64,000 nucleotides of DNA. Origin: CAVVGB01 sp963747715. GTDB lineage: Bacteria; Actinomycetota; Thermoleophilia; Gaiellales; Gaiellaceae. Shown piece by piece: positions 46,357-54,258 of this stretch. A program made the position numbers and the translations under genes. The notes below the pieces were generated by a model. That model made no database searches, had not been told where the DNA came from, and was given only the letters and a program-made list of their open reading frames with translations. The stretch spans positions 310,001 to 374,000 of the forward strand of contig CAVVGB010000009.1 in assembly GCA_963747715.1 (NCBI GenBank). Reading direction: 5' to 3'. Each line of letters opens with the position of its first letter. The stretch's first letter is position 1.

Positions 46357-47558
46357 GACGCTCGCGCCCTGTAGAGCGGGACCGGCTCGAGCAGCCCCTC
46401 GAGCGCGATGTCGCCGATCGGCTCGAACTCGACGCCGTCGCCGTTCGCGTCGCGAACGACCTCCTCGCTGACGAGCACCTCGCGCGGGCGGGCGTAGCTC
46501 ACGATTCGGCGAAGCGACGTTGACCGTCCGGCCGAAGTAGTCGCCGTCGCGGAACACGACCGGGCCCGCGTTGATGCCGACCCGCGCGACGGGAAGCGAC
46601 GCATCGTCGATGCGCTCCAGGATGTCGAGAGCCGACCGCACCGCCTGAGCGGGCTCGTCGAAGTGGAACATCACGCCTTCACCGAGGAACTTGACGGGCC
46701 GGCCGCCGTGGAGTCGTGCACGCCACACGATCCGCGCGAGCTCCGCCGCGAAGTCGGCGCCCACCTCGTCCTGCGCCTCGTCGCTGAGGCGGACGTAGCC
46801 GCCGACGTCGAGAAACGCGATCGCAGGCGGGTGGGCCGGCCGGTGGGGCGCGTAGCCGGCCTGCTCCATGAGCGCTTCGACGAGCTGGACGGTCGCGTGG
46901 ACGAAGGCGGCCTCGTAATGGCGCCAGTGGAGCCAGTACACGACCTCCTCCACGGCCGGCTGGATCGCACCGCCGGTCGGCGCCGCACGCTCCAGCACCT
47001 CCATGAGCGGCGTGCCGGTCGGCGAGCAGCGGGTCGACGAACTCCGCGACGAAGCTCCGCACTTGCGCCTCGGCCATCCGCCGCATGTTCTCGCCGAGGA
47101 AGCGGGCGTCGCCGAAGAGAGACGTGAAGTCGGCTTCCTGGCGCGCGAGCAGTTTCAGCGCTTCCAGCATCTGTAGGTCGTCCTTGCGAATCCGCTGGTC
47201 GCGTGCAGGGGGCGGGAGCTCCCAGGGACCGTAGAGCTGCTCGAATGCCTCGAACGTGATCCCGAGGTCGTCGACGAAGTCGCCGTACGTCCCCGGCTCG
47301 AGCGGGACCGGATTGGCGAAGAGCGAGTCGACGAAGCGAAAGTGGAGGGCGCCGGATCCGATCGCCTGCTTGAGATCGTCGAGGGGGATGCCCTCGATCA
47401 GCGCATGCGCCAGCCGAAGCCGGTTGAGCGCCGTGAACGGCACGGTCTCGTCCGGCGTAGGGGGCGAGAACGCCGGCGTCGACGTACTGTCGGACGTCCT
47501 CGACCGTCATCCCGGCGAGCTCGGCGAGCTGAGCCAGCGTGAAGCGCCCCTCGTTCAC
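46353..47558 (-). CDS. HTH-class III nucleotide cyclase fusion, first of a tandem pair, three frameshifts
   Basis: Paralogue of the following gene, about 400 residues when restored. Start GTG 47556-47558 overlaps the ispA stop. The N-terminus NEGRFTLAQLAELAGMTVED is a MerR-like HTH; the cyclase domain has AIAFLDVGGYV, VKFLGEGVMFHF and FRDGDYFGRTVNVA, so the second metal Asp is Glu here. The frame breaks three times, each fixed by removing one base: in GGGGG at 47460-47464 (giving LAPTPDETVPF), near 47015-47022 (giving GTPLMEVLERA) and near 46511-46513. The end FEPIGDIALEGLLEPVPLY matches its sister. Either the sequence is poor here or the gene is decaying. Confidence 0.75.
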
Positions 47559-48394
47559 GCGCGCCTCTCCCTGATCGCGTCGACGAGCTCCGCGAGGACG
47601 GCGGTGTCGCCCGGAAGCGCGCGCAGACGCTCGTTGACGCGCACGCGCGCCTCGTCGGCGAGCTCGCGCGCGCGCTCGAGGCCGTAGAGGGAGACGTACG
47701 TCACCTTCCCGGCCGCCTCGTCCTTCCCCGGAGTCTTGCCGAGCTCCTCCGCGGTGCCGGTCGCGTCGAGAACGTCGTCGACGATCTGGAAGAGGAGCCC
47801 GACGTCGCGGCCGAAGCCCCGCCAAGGCTCGCGCTCGGGCTCGGGCACGGCTGCGACGGCGACGGCCGACTCGACACACGCAGCGAGGAGCCGTCCGGTC
47901 TTGAGCCGGTGCAGGCTCGAAAGGGCTTCGCCGTCGAGGTTGCCGTTGCTCGTGATGTCGATGTACTGGCCACCGATCATCCCCACCGTAGCTTCGGCCA
48001 GGACGCGCGCGACATCAGGAGTGGGATACGCGAGCGCAAGGCGGAAGGCCTCGGTGAGCAGCGCATCGCCGGCGAGGATGGCCACGCCCTCCCCGAAGCG
48101 AACGTGCGCGCTTGCCTGGCCGCGCCGAAGGTCGTCGTCGTCGAGCGCGGGAAGGTCGTCGTGCACGAGGCTGAACGTGTGCACGAGCTCGAGCGAGCAC
48201 GCGGCCGGCAGAAGCTCGGACGGATCGCGACCGAGCGCCTCGCCGGTCGCGAGGCAAAGGACGGGACGGATGCGCTTCCCGCCGCCGAGCAGTGAGTAGC
48301 GGAGCGCTTGCTCGAGCTCGCCGAGCTCGGTCGCGAACGGAAGCCCGCCCAGCGCGTCCTCGACGAGACCCCGCAGGTCCTCAAGCGCCCGCAT
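47555..48394 (-). CDS. ispA: Polyprenyl (farnesyl/geranylgeranyl) diphosphate synthase
   Basis: A 279-residue trans-prenyltransferase that condenses IPP with allylic diphosphates. The first Asp-rich motif is DDLPALDDDDLRRG, the second FQIVDDVLDATG; GGGKRIRP binds IPP. The length and the small residues before the first motif suggest a C15-C20 product, but chain length cannot be fixed from this. It overlaps xseB by 14 bases, an arrangement common near dxs/xse clusters. Confidence 0.92.
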   Translation of the reverse strand: MRALEDLRGLVEDALGGLPFATELGELEQALRYSLLGGGKRIRPVLCLATGEALGRDPSELLPAACSLELVHTFSLVHDDLPALDDDDLRRGQASAHVRFGEGVAILAGDALLTEAFRLALAYPTPDVARVLAEATVGMIGGQYIDITSNGNLDGEALSSLHRLKTGRLLAACVESAVAVAAVPEPEREPWRGFGRDVGLLFQIVDDVLDATGTAEELGKTPGKDEAAGKVTYVSLYGLERARELADEARVRVNERLRALPGDTAVLAELVDAIRERRA

Positions 48395-48572
48395 GGCCTT
48401 CCTCGCGCCGCGCGCGCTCGATCTCGGCCTGAACTTCCTTCGCCAGGTCAGCGAGCTCGCGCAGAGTGTCGACCGCCTGATTCGGCTCCTGCGTCTCTTC
48501 GAGACGCTTGCGCGCCAGCTCGAGGCGCTCGAGAAGCTCTTGCAGCCGGGTGACCGGGTCCTGCTCGCTCAC
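48381..48572 (-). CDS. xseB: Exodeoxyribonuclease VII small subunit
   Basis: A 63-residue helical protein: MSEQDPVTRLQELLERLELA, then LEETQEPNQAVDTLRELADL, the typical XseB pattern. It forms ExoVII with XseA, degrading single-stranded DNA. The start is GTG at 48570-48572, overlapping the nusB stop. The large subunit gene xseA, often next door, is not in this window. Confidence 0.75.
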   Translation of the reverse strand: MSEQDPVTRLQELLERLELARKRLEETQEPNQAVDTLRELADLAKEVQAEIERARREEGHAGA

Positions 48573-48946
48573 CGCGCAGCCTCCCTCGCGACGCGGCCGA
48601 GGATGCCGTTCACGAGCCGCCCAGCATCCGGCGAGGCAAACCGCTTCGCGAGCGTCACCGCCTCGTCGATCGCGACCTCGGCCGGTACCTCGCCTCGGTC
48701 GAGCTCGTAGAGCGCGATGCGGAGGATGTTGCGCTCGACGGCGCCGAGCCGCTCGGCGGTCCAGTCGGTCGCCGCGTCCGTCACGCGCGCGTCGAGCTCG
48801 GCCGCGCTCGCGCGCACACCTTCTGCGAGCTCGAGTGCCCAGGGGTCTATGTCGCCCTCGTACAGGGACCCGAGCGGCTTGTCGGTGACGTCCCACTGAA
48901 AAAGAAGGACGAGTGCCGTCCTTCTCGCCTCGCGCCGGCTGGTCAC
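48569..48946 (-). CDS. nusB: Transcription antitermination factor NusB
   Basis: A 125-residue all-helical protein that binds boxA RNA with NusE for rRNA antitermination. It starts SRREARRTALVLLFQWDVT and has the conserved ERNILRIALYEL and PAEVAIDEAVTLAKRF segments, ending with the FVNGIL-like RLVNGILGRV. GTG or ATG start around 48944-48946 overlaps the accC end by 4 bases. Confidence 0.94.
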   Translation of the reverse strand: MTSRREARRTALVLLFQWDVTDKPLGSLYEGDIDPWALELAEGVRASAAELDARVTDAATDWTAERLGAVERNILRIALYELDRGEVPAEVAIDEAVTLAKRFASPDAGRLVNGILGRVAREAAR

Positions 48947-50304
48947 GATGGCGAGGCGGCGCCGAGGGTCGCCAGACTCGCCTCCGCCAGGAACGCAGTC
49001 GTGTACCGCCCGCTCTTGAAGTCTTCGCTCTCGAGGATGTCCACGGCCAGGTCACGCGTCGTGGGGACGCCGTCGAGCTCGAATTCTGACAGCGCGCGGC
49101 GGGCGCGGGCGAGGGCGGCAGGCCGATCCTCGGCCCACACGAGCAGCTTCCCGATCAACGAGTCGTAATTGGGCGGGATCATGTACCCCTCGAACACGTG
49201 GGTGTCGACCCGCACTCCCGGACCGAGCGGCGGGCGGAAGCGCGTCACCGTGCCGGGCGCGGGCAGAAAGCCGCGCGAAGGGTCCTCCGCGTTGATGCGA
49301 AACTCGATCGCATGGCCGCGGAGCTCCGCGCGACCCTCGCGCGGCAAGCCTTCCTCGGCGGCGATTCGCAGCTGGGCCTGCGCGAGGTCGATGCCGGTGA
49401 TGAGCTCGGTCACGGGGTGCTCGACCTGGAGCCGCGTGTTCATCTCGATGAAATAGAAGCGACCCTCCTCGTCGAGCAGGAACTCGATCGTGCCGGCGCT
49501 GCGGTAGCGAAGCGCCTCGCACGCGCGTCGCGCCGCCCCTTCCATCTCCTCGCGAAGCGCCTCGGAAACGGCCGGCGAGGGTCCCTCCTCGATGAGCTTC
49601 TGATGACGACGCTGGATCGAGCAGTCGCGCTCGCCGAGCGTGAGGACGCCGCCCTCTCCGTCCCCGAGCACCTGAATCTCGACGTGTCTCGCCCCAACGA
49701 GCGCCTTCTCGACGTACAGCGAGCCGTCCGAGAACGCCGCCTCCGCCTCGGCGGACGCGGTGCGGAAAGCGCCCTCCAGATCCTCCGGGGAATCGACGAG
49801 GCGCATGCCGCGACCGCCACCGCCCGCGGACGCCTTGAGCAGAAGCGGGAAGCCGAGGCGCTCCGCGAGCGCCTGGGCTTCGTCGAGCGTGGCCGCGCCG
49901 TTCGAGCCCGGCACGAGAGGAAGCCCGGCCGCGGCGACCGCTTCCTTCGCGCGGACCTTGTCGCCCATCGTCGCGATCGAGTCAGGGCTCGGCCCGATGA
50001 ACGTGACGTTGTTGTCCTCGCACGCCGCCGCGAAGTCGGCGTTCTCGGCGAGGAAGCCCCAGCCGGGATGAACGGCTTGGCTTCCCGTCGTCACTGCCGC
50101 GGCGACGAGCGAAGGGATGTTGAGGTAGCTCTGAGCCGCTGCCGGGGGGCCGATGTGGACGGCGCGGTCGGCCATGCGCACGTGCAGAGCGTCGCGGTCG
50201 ACGGTGGAGTAGACGGCAACGGTCTCGACGTCGAGCTCGCGGCAGGCACGGATGATGCGGACGGCGACCTCGCCGCGGTTGGCGATCAGGATGCGGTCGA
50301 ACAT
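48943..50304 (-). CDS. accC: Biotin carboxylase subunit of acetyl/acyl-CoA carboxylase
   Basis: ATP-dependent carboxylation of biotin on the carrier protein. The 453-residue chain has LIANRGEVAVRIIRACRELD, the glycine-rich ATP loop ASAGGGGRGMRLV, and EMNTRLQVEHPVTE with the catalytic arginine. Its length shows a free-standing AccC and not a fused carboxylase. The carrier protein gene lies 10 bases upstream on the same strand. Confidence 0.95.
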   Translation of the reverse strand: MFDRILIANRGEVAVRIIRACRELDVETVAVYSTVDRDALHVRMADRAVHIGPPAAAQSYLNIPSLVAAAVTTGSQAVHPGWGFLAENADFAAACEDNNVTFIGPSPDSIATMGDKVRAKEAVAAAGLPLVPGSNGAATLDEAQALAERLGFPLLLKASAGGGGRGMRLVDSPEDLEGAFRTASAEAEAAFSDGSLYVEKALVGARHVEIQVLGDGEGGVLTLGERDCSIQRRHQKLIEEGPSPAVSEALREEMEGAARRACEALRYRSAGTIEFLLDEEGRFYFIEMNTRLQVEHPVTELITGIDLAQAQLRIAAEEGLPREGRAELRGHAIEFRINAEDPSRGFLPAPGTVTRFRPPLGPGVRVDTHVFEGYMIPPNYDSLIGKLLVWAEDRPAALARARRALSEFELDGVPTTRDLAVDILESEDFKSGRYTTAFLAEASLATLGAASPS

Positions 50305-50314
50305 CGAAACGACG

Positions 50315-52138
50315 CTAGAGCGCGTCGAGCGGCCGGCCGTTGACGGGCTCGAGCTCGAACAGGAGCTCCCCGTACTCGACGGCCGCGGCGTTGTCCACGC
50401 AGATGCGCCGCACGATCGCCTCGTTGTCGGCCTTGACCTCGTTCATGAGCTTCATCGCCTCGAGGATGCAGAGCGTCTGCCCCGGTTCGACGGGGTCGCC
50501 TTCCTCGACGAACGGCGCCGCCCCGGGCTCGGAGGCGCGGTAGAACGTCCCGACCATCGGGGCCTCGATGCGAATGAGGCCATCCGTGGGCTGTGGGAGC
50601 GGTGCCTCGGCGACGTCGGGCTCGGACGAGGACGGCGGAATACCGATGCTCGCGACCGGCGTCTCGGCAAGCTCGTCGCTTCGACGCACGGTGATGCGAG
50701 TCTCGCCTTCCTCCACCGTCACCTCACCGATGCCCGACTCCTGCACGATGCGGATGAGGTCGCGGATGCGCTCCGACTCGCCGCGGTCGAGCCCCGCGCT
50801 CGTCAGCCGCTCTTCCGGGCTGCCGCGTCCGCGCATCGCGCGGAGGAGCGGCTCGGCCTCGGCTCCGAAAAGCGCGAGCAGAAGAAGATCCTCTTCGCTC
50901 GAGGCCAACCCCTCCGCCGTCTCGCGCACCTCGTCCAGCTCTTGCGGCGCGGGCTCCGCGGCGGGATGGCCGTCCCCGAGCAGGTCAACAGCGCGCTTGA
51001 CGAGTGGATCGATCTCCTGCGGCGGAGCTCCGTACCGGCCCTCGATGAGGTCGCGAAGCTCGTCCACGACGATCTGCCAGCGCTGGGCGGACAGGACGTG
51101 GAGAACCGCTTGCGAGGCAAGCACTTGGCCGATCGGCGAGGCGAGCGGGGGCCAGCCCGACTCGCGCCGGATCACGTTCAGCTCGGTAAGGACCTCGTCG
51201 AGCCGGTCGCCGAACCCACGTGCTTTGAGCTGGGCGTCAAGCTCGGTGACGAGCCCCGCGGGAAAGTTGTGTGCAGCCGCGCGCACGGCGACGCGCGGCG
51301 AGAGCGGCGGGACCGGCTCGTCGCCGAGCGCCGAGTCGACGAGCTCCGCGCCGCGCCACAGCATCTCGAGGTCGACGCCGGTGTCGAGGTCGATGCCGGC
51401 GAGCGACTGGGTGAGAGCTTCAGCAGAGACGCGGTGCAACGACAGCGCGACCGGGTAGAGCGCGCACGCGATGAAGGCGGCGCCGGCGCGCACCGCTTCG
51501 ATCGAGGACGCGAGCGCAGCACCTCCGGCTCCCTGCGCGTGCAGTCCTACCGGCAGGCCGCTTGCTTCTGCAATGCGTTCCACGAGCTCCCGCGCCTGAC
51601 CGGGGTGGAGCGAACCGGCGGGATCGTGGATGAGCACGCGCGACGCGCCGAGCTCCGTGAGGTGATGCGCCCGCTCGAGGAGCACTTCCGTCTCCCCCGC
51701 CGGCCCCGGGCTGTGCACGAGCCCGATGGCGAGCTCCTTTTCCGCGGCGAGGATCGCGTCGGCTGCGTCCTTGAGGTTGCCGAGGTCGTTGAGGGGATCG
51801 TGGAGGCGGAAGACGTCGATCCCGTTGGCGGCCGCGCTCGAGACGAAACGGCGGACGAGCTCGCGCGAGAGCGGGCGCGTCCCAACGAGAAACCGGCCGC
51901 GCAGCGCCATGCCGAGCGGCGTCTCGCAGCGCGCGCGGATGGCGCGGATGCGTTCCCACGGGCTCTCGACACCGCGCCGCACGGCGGCGTCGAAGCAGCC
52001 GCCGCCCGACACCTCGAGGTAGGCGAAGCCGGCCTTGTCGAGGGCGGCGGCCAGGTCGAGGACCTCGGACGGGCGCACGCGCGCCGCGAGCGGCTCCTGC
52101 GAGAGCAGCCGGATCGTGGTGTCGACCAGCGAGGGCAA
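50315..52138 (-). CDS. accB: Biotin carboxyl carrier protein (AccB) fused to a degenerate carboxyltransferase-like domain
   Basis: A 607-residue fusion. Residues 1-440 follow the pyruvate/oxaloacetate carboxyltransferase (PycB/OadA) fold: SLVDTTIR, ALRGRFLVGTRPL, NGIDVFRLHDPLNDLGNL. Its metal-site residues are lost: the RD of the DTTxRD motif is RL (10-11), the carbamylated-Lys position is His171 (IHDPAG) and H-x-H is H200-A-Q202. It should be inactive as a carboxyltransferase. Residues 455-486 form the AccB N-terminal segment (ERIRDLIRIVQESGIGEVTV). A biotinyl domain follows with EAMKLM, biotin-accepting Lys563. It lies next to accC, so the carrier role is the secure part. Confidence 0.85.
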   Translation of the reverse strand: MPSLVDTTIRLLSQEPLAARVRPSEVLDLAAALDKAGFAYLEVSGGGCFDAAVRRGVESPWERIRAIRARCETPLGMALRGRFLVGTRPLSRELVRRFVSSAAANGIDVFRLHDPLNDLGNLKDAADAILAAEKELAIGLVHSPGPAGETEVLLERAHHLTELGASRVLIHDPAGSLHPGQARELVERIAEASGLPVGLHAQGAGGAALASSIEAVRAGAAFIACALYPVALSLHRVSAEALTQSLAGIDLDTGVDLEMLWRGAELVDSALGDEPVPPLSPRVAVRAAAHNFPAGLVTELDAQLKARGFGDRLDEVLTELNVIRRESGWPPLASPIGQVLASQAVLHVLSAQRWQIVVDELRDLIEGRYGAPPQEIDPLVKRAVDLLGDGHPAAEPAPQELDEVRETAEGLASSEEDLLLLALFGAEAEPLLRAMRGRGSPEERLTSAGLDRGESERIRDLIRIVQESGIGEVTVEEGETRITVRRSDELAETPVASIGIPPSSSEPDVAEAPLPQPTDGLIRIEAPMVGTFYRASEPGAAPFVEEGDPVEPGQTLCILEAMKLMNEVKADNEAIVRRICVDNAAAVEYGELLFELEPVNGRPLDAL

Positions 52139-52180
52139 CCTACGGTTCCCAGTTACATCCCGGAGAAGGGGCCACGGGTC

Positions 52181-52747
52181 TCATGCCCTCGAGATGTAGC
52201 GGCGCTCGCGCGTGTCGACCTTGATGCGGTCGCCGACGTTCACGAACAGAGGCACTTGGACAACGGCACCCGTCTCCAGGGTCGCGGACTTCGTCACGTT
52301 CGAGACCGTGTCGCCCTTCACGCCCGGCTCGGTCTCGACGACGCCGAGCTCGACGGCGGTCGGGAGCTGGACGCCCGCCGGTCTGCCGTCGACTGTGAGG
52401 AGCATCACGGAGCCGCCGGGCTGGAGGAACGCGAGCTCCTCCTCGACCTCGGCACGGCGAATGTTCAGCTGCTCGAAGCTCCCCTGGTCCATGAAGACGA
52501 CCTCGTCGCCAGCGTCGTAGAGGTACTGAACGCTCTTCGTCTCCGTGTGGACACGCGGCATCTTCTCGCCGGCGCGGAAGGTGCGGTCGACGACGGCCCC
52601 CGAGTCGAGGCTCTTGAGCTTCGTGCGAACGAAAGCGCCGCCCTTCCCCGGCTTCACGTGCTGGAACTCGACGATGCGCCAGACCTGCCCGTCGAGCTCG
52701 ACGTGCATGCCGTTCCGGAACTGGTTCGTTGAGACCGTTTCGGCCAA
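52181..52747 (-). CDS. efp: Elongation factor P
   Basis: Relieves ribosome stalling at consecutive prolines. A 188-residue three-domain beta protein with the modification loop HVKPGKGGAF; the tip Lys35 corresponds to the residue modified in other bacteria. The C-terminal domain has GDTVSNVTKSATLETG and the RIKVDTRERRYISRA end. Start TTG 52745-52747. No lysine-modifying enzyme is encoded here. Confidence 0.96.
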   Translation of the reverse strand: MAETVSTNQFRNGMHVELDGQVWRIVEFQHVKPGKGGAFVRTKLKSLDSGAVVDRTFRAGEKMPRVHTETKSVQYLYDAGDEVVFMDQGSFEQLNIRRAEVEEELAFLQPGGSVMLLTVDGRPAGVQLPTAVELGVVETEPGVKGDTVSNVTKSATLETGAVVQVPLFVNVGDRIKVDTRERRYISRA

Positions 52748-52759
52748 GACGCGAAGAGT

Positions 52760-53824
52760 TTAGTCCAGCGTGAGCAGGTCTTTCGTGAACGGAGTCAGTA
52801 CTTCGGCGCCGTTCTCGTGGACGACGACGAGGTCCTCGATCCGGACGCCGCCGACGCCCGCGAGGTAGACGCCCGGCTCCACGGTGACGACGTTCCCGGC
52901 ATCGAGCTCGTAGTCCGACGTCGGCCGGAGTACGGGCAGCTCCTGCAGTTGGAGGCCAACTCCGTGGCCGAGGCCGTGCACGACCTCGGCGAAGCCCTCG
53001 ACCTCGCGCCGGGCGACGGCGTCGAGCTCGCGCGCGTTGGCGCCCGCCTTGACCTGGGCGAGCGCCGACTCCTGGGCGTCGCGGCAGACTGCGTACGCGC
53101 GGCGAAGCTGGTCGGGAAGGTCCCCCGTGGCGAAGGTACGTGTGCAGTCGGAGTAGTAGCCGTCGAGCTTGGCGCCGGCGTCGACCACCACGAGCTCGCC
53201 CGGTTCGATCCGCCGGTCGCCCGGATGATGATGCGGTAGCGCACCGTTCGGGCCGCTTCCGACGATCGGGTCGAAGGAGACGTCGTCCGCTCCGCCTTCG
53301 CGCAGCATCTGAACGATCTGCCACGCGACGTCGGCCTCGGTCCGCCCGACGAGGCTCGTCCCGGCGAGCTGCTCGAACATCTCGTTGAGGATTCGCGCCG
53401 CGCGGCGGATCGCTTCGAGCTCTTCGTCCTCTTTGACCGCGCGCAGCCTCTTGATGGTTTCGTGCGCCGGCACGAGCTCGACGTCTCCGGTGGCAAGCGT
53501 CTCGTGTGCAGCGAACGTAACGACGTCGGCCTCGAACGCCACCGGTGCCTCCGCGAGCTCGCCGAGGCGCGGCGCGAGCGCAGAGGCAAGGTCGCGGTCG
53601 AGCTGCACGACCTCCACGTCCTTGGTTCCCTCCACCACGCTCCGCGCCGCCTCCGCATACCGGCCGTCCGTGAACACCAACAACTGCTTGCGTTTCACGA
53701 GCACAAAGGCGTTCGAGCTGTCCAGCCCGGTCAGGTAACGCACGTTGACCGGGTGCGAGACGAGAAACGATGCGGCGCCGAGCCCGTCGAGCTCGGCGCG
53801 GAGGCGCTCAACCCGCGCGTTCAT
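52760..53824 (-). CDS. Xaa-Pro aminopeptidase (M24 family)
   Basis: A 354-residue M24B metallopeptidase that removes N-terminal residues before proline. The creatinase-like N-domain includes NVRYLTGLDSSNAFVLV; the pita-bread catalytic domain shows VDAGAKLDGYYSDCTR (two Asp ligands), HGLGHGVGL (His), TVEPGVY (Glu) and RIEDLVVV (Glu). ATG at 53822-53824 overlaps the aroQ stop (ATGA). The pepP-efp pairing downstream of aro genes is common in Gram-positive bacteria. Confidence 0.93.
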   Translation of the reverse strand: MNARVERLRAELDGLGAASFLVSHPVNVRYLTGLDSSNAFVLVKRKQLLVFTDGRYAEAARSVVEGTKDVEVVQLDRDLASALAPRLGELAEAPVAFEADVVTFAAHETLATGDVELVPAHETIKRLRAVKEDEELEAIRRAARILNEMFEQLAGTSLVGRTEADVAWQIVQMLREGGADDVSFDPIVGSGPNGALPHHHPGDRRIEPGELVVVDAGAKLDGYYSDCTRTFATGDLPDQLRRAYAVCRDAQESALAQVKAGANARELDAVARREVEGFAEVVHGLGHGVGLQLQELPVLRPTSDYELDAGNVVTVEPGVYLAGVGGVRIEDLVVVHENGAEVLTPFTKDLLTLD

Positions 53825-54249
53825 TCTTTGTGTGTGAGAAACACAAGCGCTTCCCGGTAGCCGTCGGGGCCCTTGCCGACGATGCGCTTGGCGACCACGT
53901 CGGCGATGACGGACTGCTGGCGCCAGTCCTCGCGCGCCTCGATGTCCGAGAGGTGCACCTCGACGACGGGCACCTTGACGAGCTCGAGCGCGTCGCGGAT
54001 CGCGTAGCTGTAGTGGCTCCAGGCGCCGGGGTTGACGATGACGCCGGCTGCCCAGCTGCGCGCGTCGTGGCACCACTCGACGTACTGGCCTTCGTGGTTC
54101 GTCTGGAAGCAGCGGACGTTGCAGCCGAGCTCGCTCGCCCACTCGTAGATCTGCGTCTCGAGCTCGGACAAGCCGAGACCGCCGTAGACGGACGCGTCGC
54201 GGTCGGCGAGCACGTCGAGATTGACGCCATTCAGGACGGCTACGCGCAC
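53821..54249 (-). CDS. aroQ: 3-dehydroquinate dehydratase, type II
   Basis: Third step of the shikimate pathway. A 142-residue type II enzyme: AVLNGVNLDVLADRD, the catalytic tyrosine in SVYGGLGL, CFQTNHEGQYVEW, VNPGAWSHYSYAIRDAL with the catalytic histidine, and VEVHLSDIEARE. The lid-loop motif REP is replaced (RDAS), a mild deviation. 9 bases separate it from the aroKB stop. Confidence 0.93.
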   Translation of the reverse strand: MRVAVLNGVNLDVLADRDASVYGGLGLSELETQIYEWASELGCNVRCFQTNHEGQYVEWCHDARSWAAGVIVNPGAWSHYSYAIRDALELVKVPVVEVHLSDIEAREDWRQQSVIADVVAKRIVGKGPDGYREALVFLTHKE

Positions 54250-54258
54250 GCGGCGAGT

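Noticed and set aside
43696..47004. A 1102-residue open frame joining cyclase, TlyA and NadK sequence
   Set aside because: It is a chance stop-free path across several genes created by single-base shifts; conserved domains switch frame at each gene boundary.
50252..52732. Long plus-strand open frames, for example 826 residues here and others at 25918-27594, 27425-29515 and 53770-56034
   Set aside because: They are antisense to well-identified genes and their sequences are Arg/Glu/Val-rich with no motifs, as expected for GC-rich shadow frames.
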